Below are positions 25,432 through 34,232 of a DNA stretch of 64,000 bases, piece after piece. The first letter of the stretch is position 1. Each line of letters begins with the position of its first letter. The stretch is from Planktophila grossartii (GTDB lineage Bacteria; Actinomycetota; Actinomycetes; Nanopelagicales; Nanopelagicaceae): positions 620,001 to 684,000 of the forward strand of contig OZ248345.1 in NCBI GenBank assembly GCA_965234365.1, read 5' to 3'. Made by a program: the position numbers and the translations under genes. A model generated the notes under the pieces. That model ran no database searches. It had not been told where the DNA came from and saw nothing but the letters and a program-made list of their open reading frames with translations.

Positions 25432-26967
25432 TTACAGAGATCTGGCAGCTGCCAAGATTTCATCAATACCCGCACTTCGGTTCTGCAGATGCAGACGAAG
25501 GAGCGGGTATTTTCTTGTCGCTAGCGCTCGGTTGTCACCGATTGCTTGAGCGAAGAGAAGAGTACGAAGACTGTAGCTACGACCTGGAATCGCGTAATCG
25601 ATAGAAGTTTCACCTGTGATCTGCAAGAACGAACCGTTCTTCTGTCCGCCCTTATGGAATTGACCGGTTGAGTGCAAGAAACGTGGACCCCAACCAAAAG
25701 ATGTTGGGTGACCTGACTTCTCCGCAAGTATGGAACGTAACTCTGCAATCTTCACATCATCGCGTCGATCGAGATAGGCCATGATTGCGATATATCCGCC
25801 ATCTTTTACATCTTCAATAAATGTCGCAAGGGCATCTTTAAGAGATTGCCCATCGCCAAAGATTTCCACCGATTTCTCAGTACATGCTGGAGTAAGAGCT
25901 GGGACTGAGTTATTCCACTCAGTTAAACATGCAGCTGTCTGCTCTTTCGCTTCAGTGACATTGGGCTGATTGAAGGGATCAATTTTGAGCGCAGCGCCCA
26001 TGAGCGCAGTTACCCACTCCCAGAAGATGAAGTGAGCACCTAGTGAACCTTCAACAGTGAGGTCAGCACCAGTTCCTGCATACGCAACTGTGAATGAACC
26101 GCCGACGCGTGCGCGAGCAGTATCTTCAGTTGCAATCGGTAGACGCCCTGTTGCATCTTTACCAGTGGATTCTGCAATCAATTGTTCAATCCAGTCGGAG
26201 AGACCAGGTACCGATGACCCTGCATCGGTAAAGGCGATGTACTGCTCTGCCTGTGTTACGAGAAGATAAGTGACATCAAGAATAACTTCGTCGCGCTTAA
26301 GAAATGAACTCTTCTCAGCAGATGCATCAGCGAGCAGTTCAGCTACGGGGGCACCAGCGAGAGCGGATGGAACTAATCCAAAGGCGCTCAAGACGCTAAA
26401 ACGTCCGCCCACATTAGGATCTGCATTGATGACTGAGTAACCACTTGCGCGCACTTCGATATCGAGAGGAGAGCCGGGATCTGTAACAAAGAGCATGTGG
26501 TCAACCGGATTGAGTCCGGCGCCCTCAAATTGCGCTTGGAAGAGTGAGCGCTGCGATGAGGTCTCAATCGTTGAACCTGATTTAGAACTCACGACAACAA
26601 CAGTCTTGGATAGGTCGTTACCGATTGCATGTTCTGCATAATTAGGATCGGTCGAGTCGAAGATGAAAATTTCTCTCTTATATGTCAGCGCGATAACTTC
26701 TGGCCCAAGTGAAGAACCACCCATTCCGCAGAGAACAACGCGAGTGTGAGTTGAAAACTTCTTTGCTATGTCAGATATCTGGGGGAGAAGGCTCTGTGAT
26801 GATTCGGGAAGGTCTACCCAGTTGAGTCGCACAGCAGCCTCTGCCGCTGCCTTTGAACCCCAGGTTTGGGCATCCTTCTTCGCAATGCGCGCGTGAACTT
26901 CGCGAAGTTTTCGATAGAGATCGCTCTCGCGGTCAACTTCCGATAGGGATGGACCTGAAATCTTCAT
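25432..26967 (-). CDS. pgi: glucose-6-phosphate isomerase
   Basis: A 511-residue two-SIS-domain isomerase for glucose-6-phosphate and fructose-6-phosphate. Visible motifs are VVLCGMGGSSLGPEV near residue 72, VVVSSKSGSTIET near residue 120, NVGGRFSVLSAFGLVP, and the C-terminal STGQFHKGG. The start at 26967 (MKISGPS) abuts the tkt stop as TAATG; an apparent in-frame extension to 27108 lies inside tkt and is rejected. In related genomes transaldolase or a Tal-Pgi fusion lies here; this protein has no transaldolase part. Confidence 0.92.
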   Translation of the reverse strand: MKISGPSLSEVDRESDLYRKLREVHARIAKKDAQTWGSKAAAEAAVRLNWVDLPESSQSLLPQISDIAKKFSTHTRVVLCGMGGSSLGPEVIALTYKREIFIFDSTDPNYAEHAIGNDLSKTVVVVSSKSGSTIETSSQRSLFQAQFEGAGLNPVDHMLFVTDPGSPLDIEVRASGYSVINADPNVGGRFSVLSAFGLVPSALAGAPVAELLADASAEKSSFLKRDEVILDVTYLLVTQAEQYIAFTDAGSSVPGLSDWIEQLIAESTGKDATGRLPIATEDTARARVGGSFTVAYAGTGADLTVEGSLGAHFIFWEWVTALMGAALKIDPFNQPNVTEAKEQTAACLTEWNNSVPALTPACTEKSVEIFGDGQSLKDALATFIEDVKDGGYIAIMAYLDRRDDVKIAELRSILAEKSGHPTSFGWGPRFLHSTGQFHKGGQKNGSFLQITGETSIDYAIPGRSYSLRTLLFAQAIGDNRALATRKYPLLRLHLQNRSAGIDEILAAARSL

Positions 26968-29015
26968 TACACAAGAGCTTTCTTCACATCTGCAACTACG
27001 CGCTCTGAAGTAAGGCCGAACTCGGTGAAGAGTTTTCCAGCTGCAGCGGATGCGCCCCAATGATCGAGAGAGACGATAATTCCTGAATCGCCAACATACT
27101 CGCGCCATCCGAGTGCGATACCAGCTTCGATGCTGACGCGAAGTGAAGATGAAGGAAGAACTGATTCGCGATAAGAAGCAGGTTGCTCGTTAAACCACTC
27201 AAGGCAGGGAGCGCTGACTACGCGAGTTGCTACGCCTTCGGATTCGAGAGCAATCTGAGCATCGAGGGCGATGCCAACTTCAGAACCTGTTGCAATGATG
27301 GTTACCTTTGCAGCCGATGAAGACTCTTTGAGAATATATGCACCCTTTTCAACACCAGAAGCTGCACCGTGAGTTGTGCGATCGACTGTGCGCAAGTTTT
27401 GGCGAGAGAGCAAGAATCCAGCTGGCTTATTGCGCTTAATCACTGCCTTCCATGCTTCTGCAACTTCGTTTGCATCTGCTGGACGCAGCACAGCAAAGTT
27501 AGGAATCGCGCGTAGAGCTGCAAAGTGCTCAATCGGCTGGTGAGTTGGACCATCTTCGCCGACGCCGATGGAATCGTGAGTCCAGACGAAGGTAGATGGA
27601 ATATCCATGATTGCTGCAAGGCGGACAGATGGACGCATGTAATCGCTAAAGACTGCGAATGTTCCACCGAAAGAGCGAGATAGACCGTGGAGGGCAATTC
27701 CATTGAGAATAGAACCCATCGCATGTTCGCGAATACCAAAGTGGATGATGCGACCGTATGGATCTGCGTTCTTCATATCACTGGATACAGGCAAGAATGA
27801 ATTTCCACCTTCGATGGTTGTCATATTCGAGTCGGCAAGATCTGCAGAACCGCCCCAGAATTCAGGGAGAGCCTTTGCGATTGCATTGATGACATGGCCT
27901 GATGCGGTGCGAGTAGCTACATCTTTTCCGGCTTCAAAGACAGGCAGCGATGCTTCCCAACCAGTTGGAAGTTCGCGAGCAACGAGTCGCTTCAAGAGCG
28001 CAGCGCGATCTGGATGAGCGCTCTGCCACTGTGCAAACTTTCCATCCCACTCTTTACGAAGGGCAGCACCGCGGTCCTTAACGGAACGAACGTGCGCAAA
28101 GACATCTGCAGGCATTGCAAACTTCTCATCGGGATTAAGGCCGAGCTCCTTCTTTGTTGCAGCAATTTCCTCGTCGCCGAGAGCAGAGCCGTGTGACTTT
28201 GCAGTACCGCGAAGTTTTGGAGCAGGCCATGCAATTGTTGAATGCATACGGATGAGTGATGGCTTTGTCAGTTCAGCCTTTGCTGCCAGCATCGCCTTGT
28301 CGAGAGAATCAAGATCAACATTTCCATCTGCTAGCGCAGGAACTTCTTGTACATGCCAACCGTATGCGCGATAGCGAGCAGCAACATCTTCGGTAAAGGA
28401 AACGTGAGTGTCACCTTCGATAGAGATTCTGTTGTCGTCGTAGATGATGTTGAGATTTCCGAGAGCTTGTGTTCCAGCAAGTGAAGATGCCTCGCCAGAA
28501 ACGCCTTCCTGAAGATCTCCGTCAGAGCAAATAACCCAGATTGAGTGATCGAAGAGAGATGTTCCAACTGCTGCATCTGGATCGAGCAAACCACGCTCGT
28601 ATCGCGCTGCCATTGCGAAGCCAACAGATGTTGCAACACCTGCACCGAGTGGCCCGGTTGTCATTTCAACGCCTGCTGTATGGCCAAATTCAGGATGGCC
28701 TGGAGTGAGCGAACCCCATGTGCGGAACGATTGGATATCTTCCATTTCAAGGCCATAACCACTGAAGAAGAGTTGTGTGTACAAAGTCATCGATGAGTGA
28801 CCACAAGACAAGATAAAACGATCGCGACCTAACCACTGTGGGTCAGATGGATCGTGGATGAGGTGGCGCTGAAAGAGGTTGTAAGCAACAGGGGCAAGCG
28901 CCATTGCTGTACCAGGGTGGCCATTGCCAACCTTCTGTACTGCATCCATAGCGAGTGCGCGCGCATATGCAACTGCGCGATCATCAAGTTCTGTCCAGCC
29001 AGCGATCTTTGTCAT
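26967..29015 (-). CDS. tkt: transketolase
   Basis: A 682-residue thiamine-diphosphate enzyme of the pentose phosphate pathway. The cofactor motif is VICSDGDLQEGVSGEASS with NNxI as DDNRIS, the pyrimidine domain has TFAVFSDYMRPSVRL and GIREHAMG, and the C-terminal domain is complete. AGGAGAAG lies immediately upstream of ATG 29015; the in-frame extension to 29045 would overlap ctaA. Transaldolase, zwf, opcA and pgl, usual neighbours in Actinobacteria, are missing; pgi follows directly. Confidence 0.96.
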   Translation of the reverse strand: MTKIAGWTELDDRAVAYARALAMDAVQKVGNGHPGTAMALAPVAYNLFQRHLIHDPSDPQWLGRDRFILSCGHSSMTLYTQLFFSGYGLEMEDIQSFRTWGSLTPGHPEFGHTAGVEMTTGPLGAGVATSVGFAMAARYERGLLDPDAAVGTSLFDHSIWVICSDGDLQEGVSGEASSLAGTQALGNLNIIYDDNRISIEGDTHVSFTEDVAARYRAYGWHVQEVPALADGNVDLDSLDKAMLAAKAELTKPSLIRMHSTIAWPAPKLRGTAKSHGSALGDEEIAATKKELGLNPDEKFAMPADVFAHVRSVKDRGAALRKEWDGKFAQWQSAHPDRAALLKRLVARELPTGWEASLPVFEAGKDVATRTASGHVINAIAKALPEFWGGSADLADSNMTTIEGGNSFLPVSSDMKNADPYGRIIHFGIREHAMGSILNGIALHGLSRSFGGTFAVFSDYMRPSVRLAAIMDIPSTFVWTHDSIGVGEDGPTHQPIEHFAALRAIPNFAVLRPADANEVAEAWKAVIKRNKPAGFLLSRQNLRTVDRTTHGAASGVEKGAYILKESSSAAKVTIIATGSEVGIALDAQIALESEGVATRVVSAPCLEWFNEQPASYRESVLPSSSLRVSIEAGIALGWREYVGDSGIIVSLDHWGASAAAGKLFTEFGLTSERVVADVKKALV

Positions 29016-29025
29016 CTTCTTCTCC

Positions 29026-29904
29026 TTATGCGGGTTTACGTACAACAGATAGTCGGACCCGCCACGCTGCGATCCATACCAAAACCGATCCCAAGAGATG
29101 AAGAGCTACAAGCCCTTCAGGAACCCCGAGGAAATATTGAATGTAGCCGAGTGCTCCTTGGCAAATAGCTAGCGCGATAAAGATTCGTAGCCATCTCTTC
29201 GTCTCGAAATTTAGATTTCTGCGAATAAGGAAGTAGATGGAGACGATCATGAGAAGCCATACAGATGCGCTGTGGACTCGAGTGATTGTTGTAATTGCAA
29301 AGTTCAATCGTGGAGCATCTATATCTCCTGCATGAGGACCACTTCCTGTAACAAGGGTTCCAATAGAGATCGCTATAAATGCCAGCGAGGTATGAATGAA
29401 CGAGACACGAGAGATTCGAAGCTCACTCGATGATGTGCGCACATATGGATGATGTCTACGTGAATGAAGCGACGTTGCTGCTGCAATAAGAAGAATTGAC
29501 AGTAAGAGGTGTGAACCCACAGCAAGAGGGTTGAGATTTGTTAAGACAGTTATGCCACCCAAAACACCTTGCCCCAAGATTCCAAGAATTTGTGTCGCAC
29601 CGAGAAGTCGTAGATCTCTTCGGCCAGCTCGGAAGATTGCGATCAACGTTGCTATCGCTGCAAAGAAGAGTGCAAAGGTAAGCAATCTATTTCCGAATTC
29701 AATCCACGCATGCAGTTGTCCTTCGGCTTGACCGGGCACTGGCGTGTAGGAACCAGGGGTGCATTCGGGCCATGTTGGGCAACCGAGTCCAGATCCGGTT
29801 ACTCGAACCGCGCCACCAGTAACAACGAGAGCGGATTGGAGGAATAGGAGGAGACCAGTTAGTGCGGGTAGTAGCTTGCTCGCCACCTTTATTGATCTAC
29901 TCAC
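29026..29904 (-). CDS. ctaA: heme A synthase (COX15/CtaA family)
   Basis: A 292-residue membrane protein converting heme O to heme A for aa3-type cytochrome oxidase. About eight hydrophobic segments form two four-helix halves. Candidate heme-ligand histidines are in QLHAWIEFGNR, VGSHLLLS, TRVHSASV and ALHLLGSV. The extracellular Cys pair is in SGLGCPTWPECTPG, as in Bacillus CtaA. The start is set at GTG 29904 because a minus-strand TAGGCT (29917-29912) ends 7 nt before it, suggesting leaderless transcription; GTG 29886 is an alternative. The longer frame to 30087 overlaps sufR and is rejected. Confidence 0.88.
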   Translation of the reverse strand: MSRSIKVASKLLPALTGLLLFLQSALVVTGGAVRVTGSGLGCPTWPECTPGSYTPVPGQAEGQLHAWIEFGNRLLTFALFFAAIATLIAIFRAGRRDLRLLGATQILGILGQGVLGGITVLTNLNPLAVGSHLLLSILLIAAATSLHSRRHHPYVRTSSSELRISRVSFIHTSLAFIAISIGTLVTGSGPHAGDIDAPRLNFAITTITRVHSASVWLLMIVSIYFLIRRNLNFETKRWLRIFIALAICQGALGYIQYFLGVPEGLVALHLLGSVLVWIAAWRVRLSVVRKPA

Positions 29905-29974
29905 GCTCCGTAGCCTATTGCCGACTCGCGGGTGGAGCCTGCCTTTTGGATTGGCTAGGCAGGGCGAATTACGA

Positions 29975-29989
29975 CACAATACTGTTGTG
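29975..29989. promoter_or_regulatory. candidate SufR operator over the sufR start
   Basis: CACAA-TACTG-TTGTG is a perfect 5+5 inverted repeat whose right arm contains the GTG start of sufR. CACAAT also has the spacing of a -10 element for a leaderless transcript. A dyad at the promoter of an autoregulated repressor is what SufR would need; binding is not shown. Confidence 0.45.
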
Positions 29990-30673
29990 AAAATCGATGA
30001 CCTCAGCACCCGTGACGCTGTCGCCCGCTCGGTTCTCGAGAATGGGCCTTCGACAGCGGTCGTTCTGGGGGAGCGCCTCGGCCTCACCCCGGCAGGAATT
30101 CGCCGCCACCTCGATCTCTTAGTTGCTGATGGAATCCTCGAAGCGCGCGAGCCTCACCAAGCCCTGAGCCGAGGTCGTGGACGACCATCCAAAGTATTTG
30201 TGATGACAGATTCAGGACGCGAGAAGTTTGAACATTCGTACGATGACTTAGCTGTTGCAGCTCTTAAATTTATGTCTGCGCAATCTGGCGATCATCTTGT
30301 TAAGGCATTTGCACAATCTCGAGCTGATGACATCGAACGTAAGGCAACGATTGCACTTGCAAAACGTTCTAATAAATCTGAGGCACTCGCAACTTTTCTT
30401 ACTGAACAAGGTTATGCAACGAGCGTGGAGTCTCGTCCGCTAGGCGAAGAGCTCTGCCAACACCACTGCCCGATCGCGCACGTTGCTGCTGAATTCCCAC
30501 AACTCTGCGAAGCAGAGACAGAAGCTTTCTCCCGAGTACTCGGAACCCACGTGCAACGTTTAGCAACTATCGCGCATGGTGATGGAGTCTGCACTACCTA
30601 TATTCCCAATCTGATAAAGCAACCAAAGAAGATCAATTCAGGAAAACTAACCGCTGGAAAGGCATCATCATGA
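29987..30673 (+). CDS. sufR: iron-sulfur cluster biosynthesis repressor SufR
   Basis: A 228-residue DeoR/ArsR-like winged-helix regulator. The DNA-binding domain covers about residues 5-70 (AVVLGERLGLTPAGIRRHLDLL and the wing RGRGRPSKVFVMT). The C-terminal half has C-x3-C-x12-C (CQHHC...C, near residues 158-175), the expected Fe-S ligands of SufR, which represses the suf operon when it holds a cluster. The GTG at 29987 is chosen as the conserved domain begins right after; earlier in-frame sequence overlaps the divergent ctaA. The stop overlaps sufB by 4 nt. Confidence 0.92.
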   Translation: MKIDDLSTRDAVARSVLENGPSTAVVLGERLGLTPAGIRRHLDLLVADGILEAREPHQALSRGRGRPSKVFVMTDSGREKFEHSYDDLAVAALKFMSAQSGDHLVKAFAQSRADDIERKATIALAKRSNKSEALATFLTEQGYATSVESRPLGEELCQHHCPIAHVAAEFPQLCEAETEAFSRVLGTHVQRLATIAHGDGVCTTYIPNLIKQPKKINSGKLTAGKASS

Positions 30674-32079
30674 CAACAGCACACCCAGAGCTCGAAGGCC
30701 TCGGAAATTACGAATACGGTTGGTCAGATAATAATGAGGCGAGCTCTAATGCTAAGCGCGGTCTCAGCGAGGAAGTTGTTCGCGATATTTCAGCGAAGAA
30801 GAGCGAACCACAGTGGATGCTCGATCTACGCCTCAAGGGTCTCGACCTCTTCTATAAGAAGCCGATGCCATCATGGGGATCTGATCTTTCAGGAATTTTC
30901 TTTGACACCATCAAGTACTTCGTACGTTCAACAGAGAAGCAAGCAACAACGTGGGATGACCTGCCTGATGACATTAAGAACACATACGACCGTCTTGGTA
31001 TCCCTGAAGCCGAAAAACAGCGCTTGGTTTCTGGCGTAGCTGCTCAGTACGAATCAGAAGTTGTTTATCACTCAATCCGCGAAGATCTTGAGAAGCAGGG
31101 AGTTATCTTCCTCGATACAGATAGCGGACTTAAGCAGCACCCAGAACTCTTTAAGGAGTACTTCGGTTCCGTTATTCCAGTAGGCGATAACAAGTTTGCT
31201 GCCCTCAATACATCGGTCTGGTCTGGTGGTTCATTTATCTACGTGCCTAAGGGCGTACATGTAGATATTCCATTACAGGCTTACTTCCGTATCAATACAG
31301 AGAACATGGGTCAGTTTGAACGTACTCTGATCATCGCAGATGAAGATTCATACATTCACTATGTAGAAGGCTGCACAGCGCCAATCTATAAGTCAGATTC
31401 ACTTCACTCAGCTGTTGTTGAAATTATCGTCAAGAAGGGTGCGCGTGTTCGTTACACAACCATCCAGAACTGGTCAAACAACGTCTATAACTTGGTAACA
31501 AAGCGCGCAACATGTGCAGAAGGTGCAACCATGGAATGGGTCGATGGAAATATCGGCTCAAAGGTCACCATGAAATACCCAGCAGTGATGTTGATGGGCC
31601 CACATGCAAAGGGTGAAACTCTTTCACTCGCCTTTGCAGGTCCCGGTCAACACCAAGATTCAGGCGCAAAGATGGTTCACGCAGCTCCTTACACTTCATC
31701 TTCTGTTATCTCTAAATCTGTCGCTCGTGGTGGCGGACGTACTTCTTATCGTGGACTCGTTCAGGTTCAAGAAGGTGCGCACCACTCAGCAAGTACAGTG
31801 AAGTGCGATGCTCTTCTTGTCGACACCATCTCTCGTTCAGATACATATCCCTATGTAGATATTCGTGAAGATGATGTCTCTATGGGTCACGAAGCAACCG
31901 TTTCGAAGATTTCAGATGATCAGCTCTTCTACCTCATGTCTCGTGGGCTCAATGAGGATGAGGCGATGGCGATGATCGTTCGTGGATTTATCGAGCCAAT
32001 CGCTCGCGAACTTCCAATGGAATATGCGCTCGAGCTTAACCGCCTCATTGAACTCCAGATGGAAGGCGCAGTCGGCTAA
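30670..32079 (+). CDS. sufB: Fe-S cluster assembly protein SufB
   Basis: A 469-residue scaffold subunit of the SufBC2D complex on which Fe-S clusters are built. The SufB core has SVWSGGSFIYVPKGVHVDIPLQAYFRIN, EGCTAPIY with a likely cluster or sulfur-accepting Cys, and the C-terminal QLFYLMSRGLNEDEAMAMIVRGF motif shared with SufD. The ATG overlaps the sufR stop, and the stop shares a base with sufD, so translation is coupled. Confidence 0.96.
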   Translation: MTTAHPELEGLGNYEYGWSDNNEASSNAKRGLSEEVVRDISAKKSEPQWMLDLRLKGLDLFYKKPMPSWGSDLSGIFFDTIKYFVRSTEKQATTWDDLPDDIKNTYDRLGIPEAEKQRLVSGVAAQYESEVVYHSIREDLEKQGVIFLDTDSGLKQHPELFKEYFGSVIPVGDNKFAALNTSVWSGGSFIYVPKGVHVDIPLQAYFRINTENMGQFERTLIIADEDSYIHYVEGCTAPIYKSDSLHSAVVEIIVKKGARVRYTTIQNWSNNVYNLVTKRATCAEGATMEWVDGNIGSKVTMKYPAVMLMGPHAKGETLSLAFAGPGQHQDSGAKMVHAAPYTSSSVISKSVARGGGRTSYRGLVQVQEGAHHSASTVKCDALLVDTISRSDTYPYVDIREDDVSMGHEATVSKISDDQLFYLMSRGLNEDEAMAMIVRGFIEPIARELPMEYALELNRLIELQMEGAVG

Positions 32080-33170
32080 TGTCTACATTGCAATCAAACC
32101 TCCTCGAAAACCACACGCCTACCGGCCGTGAGGAAGCTTGGCGCTTCACACCGCTTAAGCGCCTTGGCGGAATGCACGATGGAACAGCGACTGCTGTCGA
32201 ACGCAATTCACTCGCGGTAAAGAGTTCACTCCCAACGGGTGCAACGTTCACACATCAGGATATTGATGCAGTTACTGAGACCGATGATGCGATTGTGAAT
32301 CGCATCCGTCAGTTCACTTCAAAGGGTGCGGTTCTATCAATTGCTGCAAATGCTGAGATTGCAGATCCCATCTTCCTGAATCGCAGCGCATTTGGTACCG
32401 ATTCAGCTGAATTCTCACGAGTTCAGATTAAAGCCGGAAACCACTCTAAGTCAGTCGTTGTGATTGAGAACTCTGGCGATATGCATCTTGCAGAAGATCT
32501 TGAGATTGTTGTCGAGCCAGGTGCTCATCTCACACTTATCGCACTTCAAGAATGGGGCTCAAAGACCATTCATGCAGCGCGCCATCATGCAATCGTTGAT
32601 CGCGATGCCACTTTTAAGTCAATCGTTGTCACTGTTGGGGGAGATTTAGTACGTCTGCTTCCTACAGTTGATTTCATTGCACCGGGTGCATCATGTGATC
32701 TATCAGGCGTCTACTTTGCTACTGCTGGACAGTTCTTTGAACACCGCATGTTCGTCGATCACAAAGTCCCCAATGCAAAGTCACGCGTGAACTACAAGGG
32801 CGCACTTGCAGGGGATAAGGCACACACAGTCTGGATCGGGGATGTCTTCATTCGTGCAGCCGCTGAAGGTACAGATACCTACGAGCTCAACCGCAACTTG
32901 TTGCTCTCCGATGGAGCACGCGCGGATTCAGTTCCTAACCTCGAAATCGAAACTGGTGAAATCGTTGGAGCGGGTCACGCTTCTACAACGGGTCGCTTCG
33001 ATGATGAACAACTCTTCTACTTGATGTCACGCGGAATCAATATGGATGATGCGCGTCGTCTCGTCGTTCGCGGATTCTTCAATGAGATTGTCTCTGAAAT
33101 CGGTATCGAAGAAGTTCAGGAGCGCATCATGGCTCGCATCGATGACGAACTTGCAAAGGCAGGTAAGTAA
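32079..33170 (+). CDS. sufD: Fe-S cluster assembly protein SufD
   Basis: A 363-residue SufD, partner of SufB in the scaffold complex. The N-terminus is divergent, with the TGREEAWRFTPLKRL motif; the beta-helix region follows, and the C-terminal half shows HRMFVDHKVPNAKSRVNYKG with the conserved SufD His, then EQLFYLMSRGINMDDARRLVVRGF as in SufB. It overlaps sufB by one base and the Rieske gene by one base. Confidence 0.95.
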   Translation: MSTLQSNLLENHTPTGREEAWRFTPLKRLGGMHDGTATAVERNSLAVKSSLPTGATFTHQDIDAVTETDDAIVNRIRQFTSKGAVLSIAANAEIADPIFLNRSAFGTDSAEFSRVQIKAGNHSKSVVVIENSGDMHLAEDLEIVVEPGAHLTLIALQEWGSKTIHAARHHAIVDRDATFKSIVVTVGGDLVRLLPTVDFIAPGASCDLSGVYFATAGQFFEHRMFVDHKVPNAKSRVNYKGALAGDKAHTVWIGDVFIRAAAEGTDTYELNRNLLLSDGARADSVPNLEIETGEIVGAGHASTTGRFDDEQLFYLMSRGINMDDARRLVVRGFFNEIVSEIGIEEVQERIMARIDDELAKAGK

Positions 33171-33466
33171 TGTCTGATTTAGCTTTCTCATCACTTCAAG
33201 CGGGCAAGCCTGTCCGTATCGAAAAGAATGGTGAATCCATCTGCGTCGCACGCGTAGGCGATGAAGTATTTGCTATCAACGATATCTGCAGCCATTCGGA
33301 TGCATCCCTTTCAGAAGGCGATGTCACAGATTTCAAGATTGAATGTTGGCTCCATGGAGCTGAATTCGATCTTCGCACAGGAGAGGCGTTAACACCTCCT
33401 GCAGTAGCCCCAGTAAAGACCTATTCAGTAACTGTCGACGGAGACTCCGTCACGGTAGAGATGTAA
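33170..33466 (+). CDS. Rieske [2Fe-2S] protein of the suf operon
   Basis: A 98-residue single-domain Rieske ferredoxin. The ligand boxes are ICSHSDASLSEG and CWLHGAEFDLRTG, giving the C-x-H...C-x2-H pattern of bacterial non-heme oxygenase ferredoxins and NirD-like proteins. It sits between sufD and sufC, as in other Actinobacteria, so it may supply electrons or test cluster assembly, but its partner is unknown. Translation is coupled to sufD (TAATG). Confidence 0.9.
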   Translation: MSDLAFSSLQAGKPVRIEKNGESICVARVGDEVFAINDICSHSDASLSEGDVTDFKIECWLHGAEFDLRTGEALTPPAVAPVKTYSVTVDGDSVTVEM

Positions 33467-33477
33467 CGGAGATAGAT

Positions 33478-34230
33478 ATGAGCACTCTAGAAATTCGCGG
33501 ATTGAAAGTATCTGTCGATACCGAACAAGGTTCGATTGAAATCCTTAAAGGCGTAGACCTCACCATCAAGTCAGGTGAAACACACGCAATCATGGGACCA
33601 AACGGTTCAGGCAAGTCAACACTTGCATACTCAATCGCCGGACATCCCAAGTACACAATTACAGGTGGAACAGTCACACTCGATGGCGCAGATGTTCTCG
33701 AGATGTCTGTTGATGAGCGCGCTAAGGCGGGTCTCTTCCTAGCGATGCAATACCCAGTTGAAGTCCCTGGTGTATCAGTTTCAAACTTCTTGCGTACAGC
33801 AGCTACAGCACTTCGCGGAGAAGCTCCAAAGCTTCGCGAGTGGGTAGGCGAAGTTAAGAGCGCAATGGAATCACTCAAGATGGATCCATCTTTTGCACAA
33901 CGTAACGTCAACGAAGGATTCTCTGGCGGCGAGAAGAAGCGCCACGAGATCATGCAGCTCGAGCTCCTCAAGCCAAAGTTTGCAATCCTTGATGAGACAG
34001 ACTCAGGTCTAGATGTTGATGCGTTACGTATCGTCTCTGAAGGTGTTGTCCGCGCAAAGACTGCCAACAACCACGGAATTCTCTTGATCACGCACTACAC
34101 ACGCATCTTGCGTTACATCAAGCCTGACTTCGTACATGTATTTGCTAACGGTCGCATTGTTGAAGAAGGTGGACCAGAGCTTGCAGAAAAGCTCGAAGCT
34201 AATGGTTATGCGGAGTACGTCACCGCTTAA
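33478..34230 (+). CDS. sufC: Fe-S cluster assembly ATPase SufC
   Basis: A 250-residue ABC-type ATPase that drives conformational change of SufBCD. Walker A GPNGSGKST lies at about residues 38-46. The signature is FSGGEKKRHEIMQ, the SufC-specific version, Walker B is FAILDETDSGLD, and ITHYTRIL contains the switch His. GGAG lies a few bases before ATG 33478. It is 11 bp after the Rieske gene. Confidence 0.96.
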   Translation: MSTLEIRGLKVSVDTEQGSIEILKGVDLTIKSGETHAIMGPNGSGKSTLAYSIAGHPKYTITGGTVTLDGADVLEMSVDERAKAGLFLAMQYPVEVPGVSVSNFLRTAATALRGEAPKLREWVGEVKSAMESLKMDPSFAQRNVNEGFSGGEKKRHEIMQLELLKPKFAILDETDSGLDVDALRIVSEGVVRAKTANNHGILLITHYTRILRYIKPDFVHVFANGRIVEEGGPELAEKLEANGYAEYVTA

Positions 34231-34232
34231 CT

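Noticed and set aside
26968..27108. N-terminal extension of pgi into tkt
   Set aside because: It lies wholly within conserved tkt coding sequence in another frame, and MKISGPS at 26967 is a natural start with TAATG coupling.
29759..29986. Upstream extension of the sufR frame
   Set aside because: It is antisense to conserved ctaA codons and precedes the recognised SufR N-terminus.
33450..34091. 213-codon minus-strand frame opposite sufC
   Set aside because: sufC is strongly conserved on the plus strand. The antisense product is Ser/Arg-rich with no family match.
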